From: CAYXRK01 sp964467615
Lineage (GTDB): Bacteria > Hydrogenedentota > Hydrogenedentia > Hydrogenedentales > GCA-2746185
Assembly: GCA_964467615.1 (NCBI GenBank)
Contig: CAYXRK010000005.1
Span: forward strand, 1 to 60,774
DNA length: 60,774 bases
Direction: 5' to 3'
The notes under the pieces were generated by a model, which searched no databases, was not told where the DNA came from, and worked only from the letters and a program-made list of their open reading frames with translations. The translations under genes and the position numbers were made by a program. This document shows positions 26,713 through 34,736 of this stretch, one piece after another (position 1 is the stretch's first letter; each line of letters starts with the position of its first letter).

Positions 26713-27132
26713 TCAACGACTGGTCGTGATCTGACCAAGCAGTCGCGATGGTGCAACCGCGGGTACCGGGAAAGCCTTGAAATCCGAGGTGTTTCTTGTA
26801 GCGATGAAGTCGCATCGCTCCGACTCAGCGATCGCCGCGACTACGGCGTCCTCAAAGTCTGCAAAGCCCAAACCTCGCGCTCGTTCAAAACATGCGTGGG
26901 TAGCGGAAACAATGCGGAACGAAGCCAACAACCAATCGACTGCTTCATCAGCCCGTTGACGGCCGAGGTTTCGTGCGACTAGATAGTAAACGGTCGTGAG
27001 TGCATGTCCGGGAACTATGGCCTCGATCCGCTTCTCTACACCGAGACTTAGTACTTCAGCGGAGGCTTCGTAGTGCTCGTCGCGTTGTTCGAGAACGTCC
27101 ATTAAGACGTTCGTGTCCAAAAGCACCTTCAT
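26713..27132 (-). CDS. PIN-domain VapC-type toxin
   Basis: A 139-residue PIN ribonuclease-like protein: D6 in MKVLLDTNVLMDVL and the later acidic FADFEDAVVAA and FIATRNTSDF segments match VapC toxins, which cut tRNA or rRNA. The usual central Glu is not obvious (HALTTVYYL), so activity is less certain. It overlaps the upstream antitoxin gene by 4 bases, the standard TA arrangement. It is convergent with bioA. Confidence 0.88.
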   Translation of the reverse strand: MKVLLDTNVLMDVLEQRDEHYEASAEVLSLGVEKRIEAIVPGHALTTVYYLVARNLGRQRADEAVDWLLASFRIVSATHACFERARGLGFADFEDAVVAAIAESERCDFIATRNTSDFKAFPVPAVAPSRLLGQITTSR

Positions 27133-27338
27133 CGGTGCTTGGCGGCCTGCCCTTCGAAGTAAGCACTTTCACTATCGGCGTTCTTCGGCAAAATGCCTGA
27201 GAACCGTTTCACATCCGGGTGGATTTGTATGGTATCGCCCTGTTGAGGGACCTCGATCGTCACTTCGGTTCCATCCTGCAATTCGGCTTGGCCGTCAAGT
27301 ACAACCACACCGTTTTCCACGTGTCCGCGATACGTCAT
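27129..27338 (-). CDS. Antitoxin of PIN pair 1 (AF2212/AbrB-like)
   Basis: About 69 residues starting MTYRGHVENGVVVLDG, with ELQDGTEVTIEV: the short beta-rich pattern of AF2212-like or AbrB-like antitoxins. The C-terminal part (IHPDVKRFSGILPKN...) would wrap the toxin. The ATG at 27338 is preferred; the open frame reaches 27398. Its stop overlaps the VapC start (ATGA). Upstream, on the minus strand, CATACTATAG near 27370 is a likely -10, within a small ATACTATA palindrome that could be an autoregulatory operator. Confidence 0.78.
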   Translation of the reverse strand: MTYRGHVENGVVVLDGQAELQDGTEVTIEVPQQGDTIQIHPDVKRFSGILPKNADSESAYFEGQAAKHR

Positions 27339-27502
27339 CGCTTTGTCCCAGTATTTTCCGTTGCTGCTATAGTATGCAGAACGTTCGAAGCGAGTCAAAA
27401 CTGGCCGTCATTCGCGTTAGCCCGTGGCCCTCGGCCGCAGTCCGGATACGGCCAGGACATAAGGGACGCGTCGCGGTCATGAAGCGGGAGCGAGGTCGAT
27501 AC

Positions 27503-29539
27503 ATGATTTATCTTCACCGGAGCGTTACCACGTTTCTACCGTTGCCGTTATTGATTCTGCCGTTGTTCGCGACGGAGCCTGATCCGCTCGTCTCGCTCGA
27601 CACACTCCTTGGTCCGCCGAGCGTTGAAACGCCGCTGCTCAGCCCCGACGGGACGCAATTCAGCGCCGTCATGCCCTATGAAGGCGTTCCGAACATTTTC
27701 GTCGCGCCTGTCGATGATCTCTCCTCCGCCAAACCGCTCACGCGCGACACCGGCCGCGGCGTAAACGTGACGGATGTATCGGGGCGCCTTACGTACCGGT
27801 GGATCGACGATGCCCGCATCATGTTTATGAAAGACGACGACGGCGACGAGAACTACGATCTCTATTTGGTCGATGTCGCGAGCGGAGAGGGAAAGGCCCT
27901 CACCAACTACGACAAGGCCCAAGTCCGCTTCCTGGGTCAGGAGGGCAACCGCGTCCTCTACAGCGTCAACAACCGTACCCCCGCGTTCCACGACGTTTAT
28001 CTTCTCGATGTCGACACAGGCGAATCCACGCTCGTCGAGAAGAACACGGGCTTCTATGGTTACGTCGCGGACAACGCCCTGCGCCCCCGAGTCGGAATCA
28101 AGGTCACTGCAACGGGGACTATCGACCTCTGGTCCTCCGCAGGCGACGGCCAATGGAAACCGTGGATTCAATACGGCGCTGGCGACGAAGCGGGCATATC
28201 CATCGGATTCGATGCGGAGAACAAACGCCTGATCTCGTATGATTCGCGGGACCGCAATACCACAGCGATCGTCGCCGTTGTTCCCGGCGAAAACGAAGTC
28301 AAGGTGCTTGCCGAGGACCCTCGTGTTGACATCAGCGAATCGCTGGTCGACCCGCGTACGCACGCAGTCCTCGCGTATGCATCGGAATGGCTCGCGAAGG
28401 AATGGCGCGCGATTGACCAGGCGGTCGCCCCTGACCTCGAGTACCTCACCAAGTTCCGCGAAGGTAACCTCAGCATCACTAGCACATCGCGCGACAACCG
28501 CAAATGGCTCGTGCGCTACACGCTCTCGGACGCGCCCGAAACGTACTATCTTTACGACCGCGACGAGAAGCAGGCCCGCGAACTGTTCAACAGCAGCCCG
28601 GAACTCGCCAAGCTGCCGCTTGCGCGCTTGCATCCGGCGCTCGCCAAATCGCGCAACGGGTTCGACCTCGTCGGGTACTACATGCTCCCCCGTTGGTCGG
28701 ACCCGGACATGGACGGCAAGCCCGATTCGCCGCAACCAATGGTGATGATCATCCACGGCGGCCCGAGCGACGAACGTGTCCAGTACGGTTTTTATCCGAT
28801 GGTGCAGTGGCTCGCGAACCGCGGATACGCTGCGTTCATCGCCAACTTCCGGGGTTCGCCGGGGTTCGGAAAGAGGTTTCTCAACGCGCAGGACCTCGAG
28901 TGGGGCGGCAAGATGAACGACGACATCATCGACCAGGTGAACTGGGCGGTCGAACACGGCATCGCGGACAAATCCCGTATCGGTGTGATGGGCGGAAGCT
29001 ACGGCGGCTACGCCACGCTCGCCGCGATTACGTTCACACCGGACGTCTTCGCCTGCGGCTTCGATGTCGTCGGCCCGTCGAACCTCGAGACGTTCGCCAA
29101 GACCGCCCCGGCGCATTGGTCCGTCGATCACCTAGCCAAACGAATCGGCGATCTCCGCACTGAAGAGGGCCGCGCGCATCTTCGCGCCCGCTCGCCCTTC
29201 TATCACATCGATCAAATTACCAAACCGCTGCTCATCGCCCAAGGCGCGAACGACCCGCGCGTCGTCCAGGCGGAATCGGACCAAATCGTCAAAGCGCTTG
29301 CCGAGAGCGGAAAGGAAGTCACGTATCTTCTGTACCCGGACGAAGGCCACGGGTTCGCGCGCCCGGAAAACAACCGCTCGATGTTCGCGATCGCCGAGGT
29401 CTTCTTTGCTAAACATCTAGGCGGCCGTCATCAGCCCCTTACGAACGAACTCAAGGGATCGAGCGTGCAAGTCCCCGAAGGCGCGGAGCGTATTGCCGGA
29501 TTGCGAGAAGCGCTCGAACGACGTCACTCCGTGAAATAG
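27503..29539 (+). CDS. S9 family peptidase (prolyl oligopeptidase/acylaminoacyl peptidase type), exported
   Basis: A 678-residue serine peptidase: signal peptide (MIYLHRSVTTFLPLPLLILP), an N-terminal beta-propeller with repeated blade patterns (SPDGTQFSAVMP, KDDDGDENYDLYLVD), then an alpha/beta-hydrolase domain. The catalytic triad is S499 in GGSYGGY, D584 in GANDPRV and H616 in DEGHGF. It would cleave short peptides in the periplasm. The start at 27503 has GGGAG/GAGG about 8 bases upstream; the frame is open to 27113, but that overlaps the antitoxin gene. Confidence 0.93.
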   Translation: MIYLHRSVTTFLPLPLLILPLFATEPDPLVSLDTLLGPPSVETPLLSPDGTQFSAVMPYEGVPNIFVAPVDDLSSAKPLTRDTGRGVNVTDVSGRLTYRWIDDARIMFMKDDDGDENYDLYLVDVASGEGKALTNYDKAQVRFLGQEGNRVLYSVNNRTPAFHDVYLLDVDTGESTLVEKNTGFYGYVADNALRPRVGIKVTATGTIDLWSSAGDGQWKPWIQYGAGDEAGISIGFDAENKRLISYDSRDRNTTAIVAVVPGENEVKVLAEDPRVDISESLVDPRTHAVLAYASEWLAKEWRAIDQAVAPDLEYLTKFREGNLSITSTSRDNRKWLVRYTLSDAPETYYLYDRDEKQARELFNSSPELAKLPLARLHPALAKSRNGFDLVGYYMLPRWSDPDMDGKPDSPQPMVMIIHGGPSDERVQYGFYPMVQWLANRGYAAFIANFRGSPGFGKRFLNAQDLEWGGKMNDDIIDQVNWAVEHGIADKSRIGVMGGSYGGYATLAAITFTPDVFACGFDVVGPSNLETFAKTAPAHWSVDHLAKRIGDLRTEEGRAHLRARSPFYHIDQITKPLLIAQGANDPRVVQAESDQIVKALAESGKEVTYLLYPDEGHGFARPENNRSMFAIAEVFFAKHLGGRHQPLTNELKGSSVQVPEGAERIAGLREALERRHSVK

Positions 29540-29554
29540 CCCGGAATATGTTGC

Positions 29555-29560
29555 TATACT
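29555..29560 (+). promoter_or_regulatory. Extended -10 element before the MNT/HEPN pair
   Basis: TTGCTATACT contains TGC plus TATACT, an extended -10, only 8 bases before the ATG at 29569. Transcription would start near that ATG, implying a leaderless message if 29569 is the true start. The same TTGCTATACT precedes the response-regulator gene. Confidence 0.45.
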
Positions 29561-29568
29561 GATTTACA

Positions 29569-29883
29569 ATGGTCAGGTGTTTAATCGACAACATGGGCGT
29601 AGCCGACATAATCGCGGACAAAGCCGAGGAGGTCTTGCGTATCGCGGGCCGACACGGCGTTAGCGAAATCCGCCTATTCGGTTCCGTCGCGCGAGGCGAT
29701 GCGACGCAGATTAGCGATGTCGATTTCCTAGTCGTTTCCGGTCCAGATACACCTCCCTGGTATCCGGGTGGCTTAATTGCCGATCTTGAGAAACTGCTCG
29801 GCCGCGAAGTAAACATTGTCGAGATGGACGCGTTGACGCCGCGCGTTCGGAGTCACGTTCTATCGGAAGCGGTCTCGCTTTGA
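29569..29883 (+). CDS. MNT-domain nucleotidyltransferase (antitoxin of MNT/HEPN pair)
   Basis: A 104-residue minimal nucleotidyltransferase: RLFGSVARG (G38-S39) with SDVD (D50, D52) as the metal site, in the Pol-beta fold. In HEPN/MNT modules this protein neutralises the HEPN RNase by AMPylation of it. It is coupled to the next gene by a TTGA overlap. The start may be 29569 (leaderless, see promoter) or the ATG at 29593, which gives MGVADII. Confidence 0.9.
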   Translation: MVRCLIDNMGVADIIADKAEEVLRIAGRHGVSEIRLFGSVARGDATQISDVDFLVVSGPDTPPWYPGGLIADLEKLLGREVNIVEMDALTPRVRSHVLSEAVSL

Positions 29884-30221
29884 CTGACGACAGATATCTA
29901 TTGCTTCACGTCCTCGATGCTTGCGAGATAATCCACACGATCCTGACTCGCGACTCGAGGGCCCTATTCGAAGATCGAATTCTGCGCGATGCCATTCTGC
30001 GCAACCTTCACACACTGACCGAGTCAACCCAAAAACTCTCCGAGGACGTAAAGCGCCGAGCGTCCGGCGTTCCTTGGATCGACATTGGCCGGTTCCGAAA
30101 CGTAGTGGTGCATCATTATTTGGGCCTCGATCTGGTTCGCATCCAACGCGTAATTGACGAGCAGTTGCCCGTTCTTGAGGAAGCCGTGCGTTTGCTCCTG
30201 AAGGACTACGACGAAACCTAA
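29880..30221 (+). CDS. HEPN-domain RNase toxin (DUF86 family)
   Basis: A 113-residue helical HEPN protein with the RNase motif R-x4-6-H: RNVVVH at R73-H78, followed by HY, as in DUF86/HepT. HEPN toxins of this pair cut RNA as dimers and are inactivated by AMPylation of the nearby Tyr. TTG start overlapping the MNT stop. The pair lies between the S9 peptidase and the enoyl-CoA hydratase, an independent cassette. Confidence 0.9.
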   Translation: MTDDRYLLLHVLDACEIIHTILTRDSRALFEDRILRDAILRNLHTLTESTQKLSEDVKRRASGVPWIDIGRFRNVVVHHYLGLDLVRIQRVIDEQLPVLEEAVRLLLKDYDET

Positions 30222-30238
30222 TCTTGGAGAAGCTTCCC

Positions 30239-31030
30239 ATGTCCGAACGTCACCCCGAAGGCCGCGTCACGACCGAAGTGCGCGGGCGAATGATGCTCAT
30301 CGGTCTCGACCGCACCGAGAAACTGAACGGCCTCACGCCGAAGATGTTCGACGAGATGGCCGCGGCCTACAAGGAATTGGACGAGAACGACGACATCTGG
30401 ATCGGCATCGTGTTCGCGCACGGGAAGCATTTCACCGCCGGACTCGACCTGCCCAAGTTCCGCGAGCGCATGAAGTCCGGTGTCCGCTCGTCGGAGCAGT
30501 CCGGCGTCGACGTCTACGGCCTCAAATGGAAGTGCCGCAAGCCCATCGTCGCCGCGGTGCAAGGCATCACCTACACCGCCGGCATCGAATTCATGCTCGG
30601 CTGCGACATCGTCATCGCCGCCTCCGATTGCCGCTTCTCGCAACTCGAACCCAAGCGCGGCATCGTGGCGACCGGCGGCGCGACCATCCGCTTCGTGCAG
30701 CGCTGCGGTTGGGGCAACGCGATGTATCACCTGCTCACCTCCGACGAGTTCAACGCGCAAGAGGCGTATCGAATTGGCCTGGTCCAGGAAATCGTCGAGC
30801 CCGGCAAACAGCTCGACCGCGCGATTGAAATCGCCGAAGTCATCCTCAAAGGCGCGCCGCTCGCCGTCCAGGCCACGAAGGCCTCCAGCATGAAGTACGT
30901 TGTCGAAGGCGAGCGTGCCGCAGTCGCTGCCTTCGCGGAAGCCCAAGGCCGTCTCGCCCAGACAGAGGACGCCGAGGAAGGCGTCGCCTCGTTCAAGGAA
31001 AAACGCGAGCCCAGCTTCAAGGGGCGCTAG
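30239..31030 (+). CDS. Enoyl-CoA hydratase/isomerase (crotonase) family protein
   Basis: A 263-residue crotonase-fold protein with the oxyanion-hole segments FAHGKHFTAGLDLPKF and GITYTAGIEFMLGCDIVIA, and the C-terminal EGVASFKEKREP tail. The two catalytic glutamates of true hydratases are not both evident: the second oxyanion region carries a Glu (GIEFM) while the usual GAG(C/G)-E is GATIRF. It may be an isomerase, a thioester hydrolase or another CoA enzyme. ATG at 30239 with GGAGA 8 bases upstream. Monocistronic. Confidence 0.9.
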   Translation: MSERHPEGRVTTEVRGRMMLIGLDRTEKLNGLTPKMFDEMAAAYKELDENDDIWIGIVFAHGKHFTAGLDLPKFRERMKSGVRSSEQSGVDVYGLKWKCRKPIVAAVQGITYTAGIEFMLGCDIVIAASDCRFSQLEPKRGIVATGGATIRFVQRCGWGNAMYHLLTSDEFNAQEAYRIGLVQEIVEPGKQLDRAIEIAEVILKGAPLAVQATKASSMKYVVEGERAAVAAFAEAQGRLAQTEDAEEGVASFKEKREPSFKGR

Positions 31031-31130
31031 ACCCGGGAAGAGTCGTCCGAATCGTTAAAGTCTTTGCAGCAAGGCGAGCTTGATTCGCCCCGATTTTGTC
31101 CAACTGCAGGCTATCGGTGAATGGCGTTGC

Positions 31131-31136
31131 TATACT
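31131..31136 (+). promoter_or_regulatory. Extended -10 (leaderless candidate) before the response regulator
   Basis: TTGCTATACT ends 7 bases before the ATG at 31144, so the message would begin at or near the start codon. No ribosome site is visible upstream of that ATG, in keeping with leaderless translation. Confidence 0.45.
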
Positions 31137-31143
31137 TTCGACC

Positions 31144-31818
31144 ATGAAGGTTCTGGTCGTCGAAGACGAAAAGAAGATCGCCGACTTCGTGCGCAAAGGC
31201 CTCGAAGAACAAGGCTTTTCCGTCGAACTGGCCGACAACGGCACCGATGGCTTCGAGTTCGCCTCGACGCGCCAATACGACGCCGTGGTCCTCGACATCA
31301 TGCTTCCCGGCCGCGACGGCCTGAGCGTCCTGCGCGGCTTGCGCAATGGCAAAAACGCCGTGCCCGTCGTCCTGCTCACCGCGCGCTCCGAATTGGACGA
31401 ACGCGTAGAGGGCCTCAATCTCGGCGCGGACGACTATCTCACCAAGCCCTTCTACGTCGAGGAACTCATCGCGCGCCTGCACGCCGTTACCCGCCGCCGC
31501 TCCGGCGAACGCCTCACCATCCTCGAGTGCGGCGATCTCTCGGTCAACCTCATCACGCGCGACGTGCGCCGCAACGGCGCATCAATCGACCTCACCGCGC
31601 GCGAGTTCGAGCTGCTCGAATACCTGATGCGCTCGCCGGGCCGCATCTACACGCGCACGCAAATCCTCGAACACGTCTGGGGCCACGACTTCGACCCCAG
31701 CACCAACCTTATCGACGTACACATCCGCCGCCTGCGCAAGAAACTAAACGCGGACGGGCGGGATGATCTGATCGAGACCGTCCGCGGCGTGGGCTATCGC
31801 GTCCGAAAGGCCGGATAA
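31144..31818 (+). CDS. OmpR/PhoB-family response regulator
   Basis: A 224-residue two-domain regulator: the receiver has the acidic VEDEKK pocket, phospho-acceptor D51 in LDIMLPGRDG and K101 in DDYLTKPFY; the C-terminal winged helix reads AREFELLEYLMRSPGRIYTRTQILEHVWG and VDVHIRRLRKKL. Its gene is immediately followed by the sensor kinase gene, with no intergenic base. By organisation it matches copper/heavy-metal (CusR) or related envelope systems, but no target gene lies nearby. Confidence 0.96.
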   Translation: MKVLVVEDEKKIADFVRKGLEEQGFSVELADNGTDGFEFASTRQYDAVVLDIMLPGRDGLSVLRGLRNGKNAVPVVLLTARSELDERVEGLNLGADDYLTKPFYVEELIARLHAVTRRRSGERLTILECGDLSVNLITRDVRRNGASIDLTAREFELLEYLMRSPGRIYTRTQILEHVWGHDFDPSTNLIDVHIRRLRKKLNADGRDDLIETVRGVGYRVRKAG

Positions 31819-33474
31819 ATGTTTCCGCGTTCGTTCACATGGCGCTTGGCGCTCATCAGCACGCTGCTCTCCGGCGCGGTGCTCGTCGCGTTCGCCGTGT
31901 GGGGCCTCGAACTCGTGCGCCAATCCTCGCTCGCGCGCATGGACGACGAACTCCGCGAGTTCGCCCAGCGCCACCTCGCGCAGCCGCCCCGCGCCGATAG
32001 ACCTTGGGACCGGATCGAGGCGTCCTTCGCCGAAGTCTCCGGCGGCGAGGGCGGAATCACCATGCTCGTCATCGGCGACGAAGGCCGGGTCATCTACCAA
32101 TCCGCGAATTGGCCCGCGACGCTTTCGCACGATGCGTTCCCCAAACCCCCGCGCCGTTTCGAAGATCGCGGCCCTCCCCCGCGGCCCGGCCCGCCGCCCG
32201 AAGAGTTTCGTGGGCCAAACGGTCCGCCACCCGGCGAACCTCGGCCTGGTGGGCCACCCCCCGGCGATCCGCGTTTCGATGGCCGCGATCCGCAACGCCC
32301 GCGCCCTGGCGACCAACCATTCGAGCCGCGATTTGATCCGCGCTTCGGTGATCGCGGTCCGCAAGGCCCGCCGGAGCGTTACCCCGATCCCCGACGCGAC
32401 GGCCCCTGGCCGCCGGGTCAAGGCCCTCCGCCGCCCCCGCCCGAACTCCGCCGCGCCGAGTTTATGTCGTGGGCCGAAGGGGGCACGCGATGGCGGATCG
32501 GCTCGATGGGCGGTCCATTCATGACGATGGTTGTCGGACGCGACCTCGCCCCGCTCACCGTGCAGATGCGCGGCCTATACATCCGATTTGGCGCGGCCGC
32601 GGCCGGCGCGCTCGCGCTCATGGCCCTCGCCGGCTGGGTCGTCGCGCGCCGCGCGTTGCGCCCCGTCAAGCTGCTGACCGCGACCGCCGAAAGCGTCACC
32701 GCGCGTGCGTTGCACGAACGCCTTCCCGTCGAAAAAATTGACACCGAATTCGCGCGCCTCATCGACGTGTTCAACCGCATGCTCGAACGCCTCGAACAAG
32801 GCTTCGAGCAAGCCACGCGTTTCAGCGCCGACGCCGCCCACGAACTCAACACCCCGCTCACCATCCTCCAAGGCGAGCTCGAGCGCGGCATCCAAACCGC
32901 GAAGGCCGCTTCCGAGACGCAACGCCGCTACGGCAAACTCCTCGAAGAAGTGCAGCGCCTGCGCGGAATCGTCCGGAAATTGCTGCTTCTTTCGCTGGCG
33001 GACTCCGGCCAACTCCGCGTCAACCGCGAACCCATCAACGCCACCGACACCATCGAGGCCGCCGCCGAAGACGCGCGGATTCTCTTCCCTGGCCTGCGCA
33101 TCGACACCGAAGTGAACGGCCCCATCACCATCTCCGCCGACGCCGCGTTGTTCCGGCAGGTCGTGCAAAACCTGCTCACCAACGCCTGCAAATACAACGC
33201 GCCCGGCGGCTCGGTGAAACTGCGCATGCGCGCGGGCGGCGCGGAGTTCGAACTCGCCGTAGTCAATTCCGGCCCGCCCATCCCCGCGCCCGACCAATTC
33301 CGCGTCTTCGACCGCTTCTACCGCGTCGACAAATCCAGAAGCCGCACCGACGGCGGGGCCGGCCTGGGCCTCAGCCTCTCGCGCGAAATCGCCCGCGCCC
33401 ACGGCGGCGATTTGGCGCTCGTAAAATCCGATGATCGCGGCACCGAATTTCGCCTGACGTTGCCGATGCGGTAG
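31819..33474 (+). CDS. Sensor histidine kinase with proline-rich periplasmic domain
   Basis: A 551-residue kinase partnered with the response regulator. Order: TM1 (residues ~8-30), periplasmic region, TM2 (~252-275), HAMP (~276-328), HisKA with H341 in ADAAHELNTPLTILQGE, then HATPase_c with NLLTNACKYNAP and GGAGLGLSLSREIARAHGG. The extracytoplasmic part carries a highly repetitive Pro/Gly/Arg/Asp-rich stretch (~109-213, units like GPPPGEPRPG and GDPRFDGRDP). This disordered segment is unusual for a kinase sensor; ligand unknown, perhaps mechanical or cell-wall contact. Confidence 0.95.
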   Translation: MFPRSFTWRLALISTLLSGAVLVAFAVWGLELVRQSSLARMDDELREFAQRHLAQPPRADRPWDRIEASFAEVSGGEGGITMLVIGDEGRVIYQSANWPATLSHDAFPKPPRRFEDRGPPPRPGPPPEEFRGPNGPPPGEPRPGGPPPGDPRFDGRDPQRPRPGDQPFEPRFDPRFGDRGPQGPPERYPDPRRDGPWPPGQGPPPPPPELRRAEFMSWAEGGTRWRIGSMGGPFMTMVVGRDLAPLTVQMRGLYIRFGAAAAGALALMALAGWVVARRALRPVKLLTATAESVTARALHERLPVEKIDTEFARLIDVFNRMLERLEQGFEQATRFSADAAHELNTPLTILQGELERGIQTAKAASETQRRYGKLLEEVQRLRGIVRKLLLLSLADSGQLRVNREPINATDTIEAAAEDARILFPGLRIDTEVNGPITISADAALFRQVVQNLLTNACKYNAPGGSVKLRMRAGGAEFELAVVNSGPPIPAPDQFRVFDRFYRVDKSRSRTDGGAGLGLSLSREIARAHGGDLALVKSDDRGTEFRLTLPMR

Positions 33475-33625
33475 CGCCTGTTTCAACATCCCGAGTGTTC
33501 CAACACGGAACGGATCGAAGAGGCGATCCAAAATGGGTGAAAAACGCCCCTCAAACGCCGCGAAATCGTCTTCAAACTCCGCAAAATCCGCCCCGAACTC
33601 CGCAAGAACCGCCCGGAAATCCCGA

Positions 33626-33650
33626 CATGATCACGCGGAACGTGATCATG
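33626..33650 (+). repeat. Perfect 10-bp inverted repeat
   Basis: CATGATCACG, a CGGAA loop, then CGTGATCATG. The 10-bp arms are perfect. No T-tract follows, so a protein-binding operator or a structured transcript end is possible; it lies about 140 bases before the TA promoter. Confidence 0.7.
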
Positions 33651-33790
33651 AATTGTGATTACCGGCGCAAGGAGATGGCCACAGAGATCACATCAATCAT
33701 GGTAATCGCAGAACGTTCATATAATATAGAGAACGCAGTTGTGTAGGAATTCTGAGTTCGTTGCGCTCCGTGACACATCGGATATGATGC

Positions 33791-33796
33791 TATACT
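33791..33796 (+). promoter_or_regulatory. Extended -10 for PIN pair 2
   Basis: TGC plus TATACT, with GTGACA 15 bases upstream as a poor -35. The leader to the ATG at 33856 is about 55 bases, so this is not leaderless. Confidence 0.4.
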
Positions 33797-33855
33797 TTTG
33801 AGTGCTAGCCGCTATCTCCCTACACTGAGATTTTTGTCGCCGCGAGGAAGCATCC

Positions 33856-34068
33856 ATGGAATCCATCGAATTCACCACCGTTGTCAAAGACGGCATCATC
33901 GAGATTCCGGTTCGGTACAGAGGCCTTCTGAAGCCCTCTGTCCACGTCATCCTCCAGAACGAGGAAGAGGCGCAACAATCGGACATCATTCATACCCTGC
34001 TCGAACACCCTCTAAAGGCGGTTGACTTCCGGCCTCTTTCGCGAGAAGAGGCCCATGCCCGAAAGTAG
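33856..34068 (+). CDS. Antitoxin of PIN pair 2
   Basis: A 70-residue protein starting MESIEFTTVVKDGIIEIP, with the beta-hairpin pattern of AbrB/AF2212-like antitoxins, and a C-terminal helical tail (EEAQQSDIIHTLLEHPL...EEAHARK) suited to cover the toxin. It overlaps the PIN gene by 14 bases. AGGAAG lies 7 bases upstream. Family assignment is by context and pattern. Confidence 0.8.
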   Translation: MESIEFTTVVKDGIIEIPVRYRGLLKPSVHVILQNEEEAQQSDIIHTLLEHPLKAVDFRPLSREEAHARK

Positions 34069-34486
34069 TCACGCGACGTGTTTTATCGACACGAACGTCT
34101 GGCTCTACGCATTCATCGACGGGCAAGACGACCGCAAGAGGCGGACTGCGGGCGAACTGATACAAACTAACCGGCCCGTGATCAGTACACAGGTCATCAA
34201 CGAGATTTGTATCAATCTGCTGAGACAGACCGCGATTTCCGAAACTGAAATCCGGGATCTGATCGGTTCATTTTACGCCCGCTACGTTGTTCTCGAGTCC
34301 AGTCGCGAGGTAGTTGCACAAGCGTCGCGGCTTCGCGAACGTTACTCGTTGTCGTACTGGGACAGCCTCATCGTCGCGAATGCACTCCAAAGCGGAGCGC
34401 CGATCCTTTACAGCGAAGACATGCACGACGGCTTGGTAATCGAGGAACGCCTTGAGATCAGAAATCCCTTCGCCAATCGCGAATAG
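34055..34486 (+). CDS. PIN-domain VapC-type toxin, pair 2
   Basis: A 143-residue PIN protein with all three acidic motifs: FIDTNVWLYAF (D12), TQVINEICINLL (Glu) and YSLSYWDSLIVANAL (Asp). It is a probable magnesium-dependent RNA endonuclease. The ATG at 34055 overlaps the antitoxin end. The WLYAF motif is common in VapC of PVC and cyanobacterial genomes, an observation from memory. Confidence 0.9.
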   Translation: MPESSHATCFIDTNVWLYAFIDGQDDRKRRTAGELIQTNRPVISTQVINEICINLLRQTAISETEIRDLIGSFYARYVVLESSREVVAQASRLRERYSLSYWDSLIVANALQSGAPILYSEDMHDGLVIEERLEIRNPFANRE

Positions 34487-34511
34487 TTACTGATACTCGG
34501 CGGCACGCGCC

Positions 34512-34736
34512 CTACACGCCCGCGGCCCGCGGTTCGTATCGAAGGACGAGAAAATCCTCCGGCCGCAACGGCCCGATAGCAAACGTTTCACCGGAAGTTC
34601 CGCTAAACTCGACAAGATACGTCTCGCCATCGCCAAGCTCTTCCACGACAGTGCCGACACTCCCGGCAACCAACGCCGCGTCCGGCAAATCGTCAAGCAG
34701 AGCAACGAGATCGAAAAGTTTGAGTTCGCAAATCAT
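34512..34736 (-). CDS. DUF4926 family small protein
   Basis: A 74-residue protein starting MICELKLFDLVALLDDLPD with VGTVVEELGDGETYLVEF and a C-terminal LRPEDFLVLR, matching DUF4926. AGGAG about 8 bases upstream of the chosen ATG. Such proteins often sit beside TA genes or DUF6883-like partners, but no partner is adjacent here. Function unknown. Confidence 0.85.
   Translation of the reverse strand: MICELKLFDLVALLDDLPDAALVAGSVGTVVEELGDGETYLVEFSGTSGETFAIGPLRPEDFLVLRYEPRAAGV

Larger units (their letters stand above)
33475..33855. other. Intergenic region with direct repeats, a palindrome and a -10 element
   Basis: 381 bases between the kinase gene and the second PIN pair. Two degenerate direct repeats of the AACTCCGCAA...CCGCCC type lie around 33573-33615. 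A perfect palindrome lies at 33626-33650. An extended -10 (GATGCTATACTTTT) lies at 33786-33799. No gene is supported; an 83-codon ORF at 33495-33746 is judged spurious. Confidence 0.6.

Noticed and set aside
27548..29131. A 527-codon minus-strand ORF opposite the S9 peptidase.
   Set aside because: High GC third positions open the antisense frame; the plus-strand protein has a full catalytic triad.
33495..33746. An 83-codon ORF with Thr-Pro-Gln repeats after the kinase gene.
   Set aside because: It follows the direct repeats, lacks a ribosome site and shows no protein-like pattern beyond the repeats.
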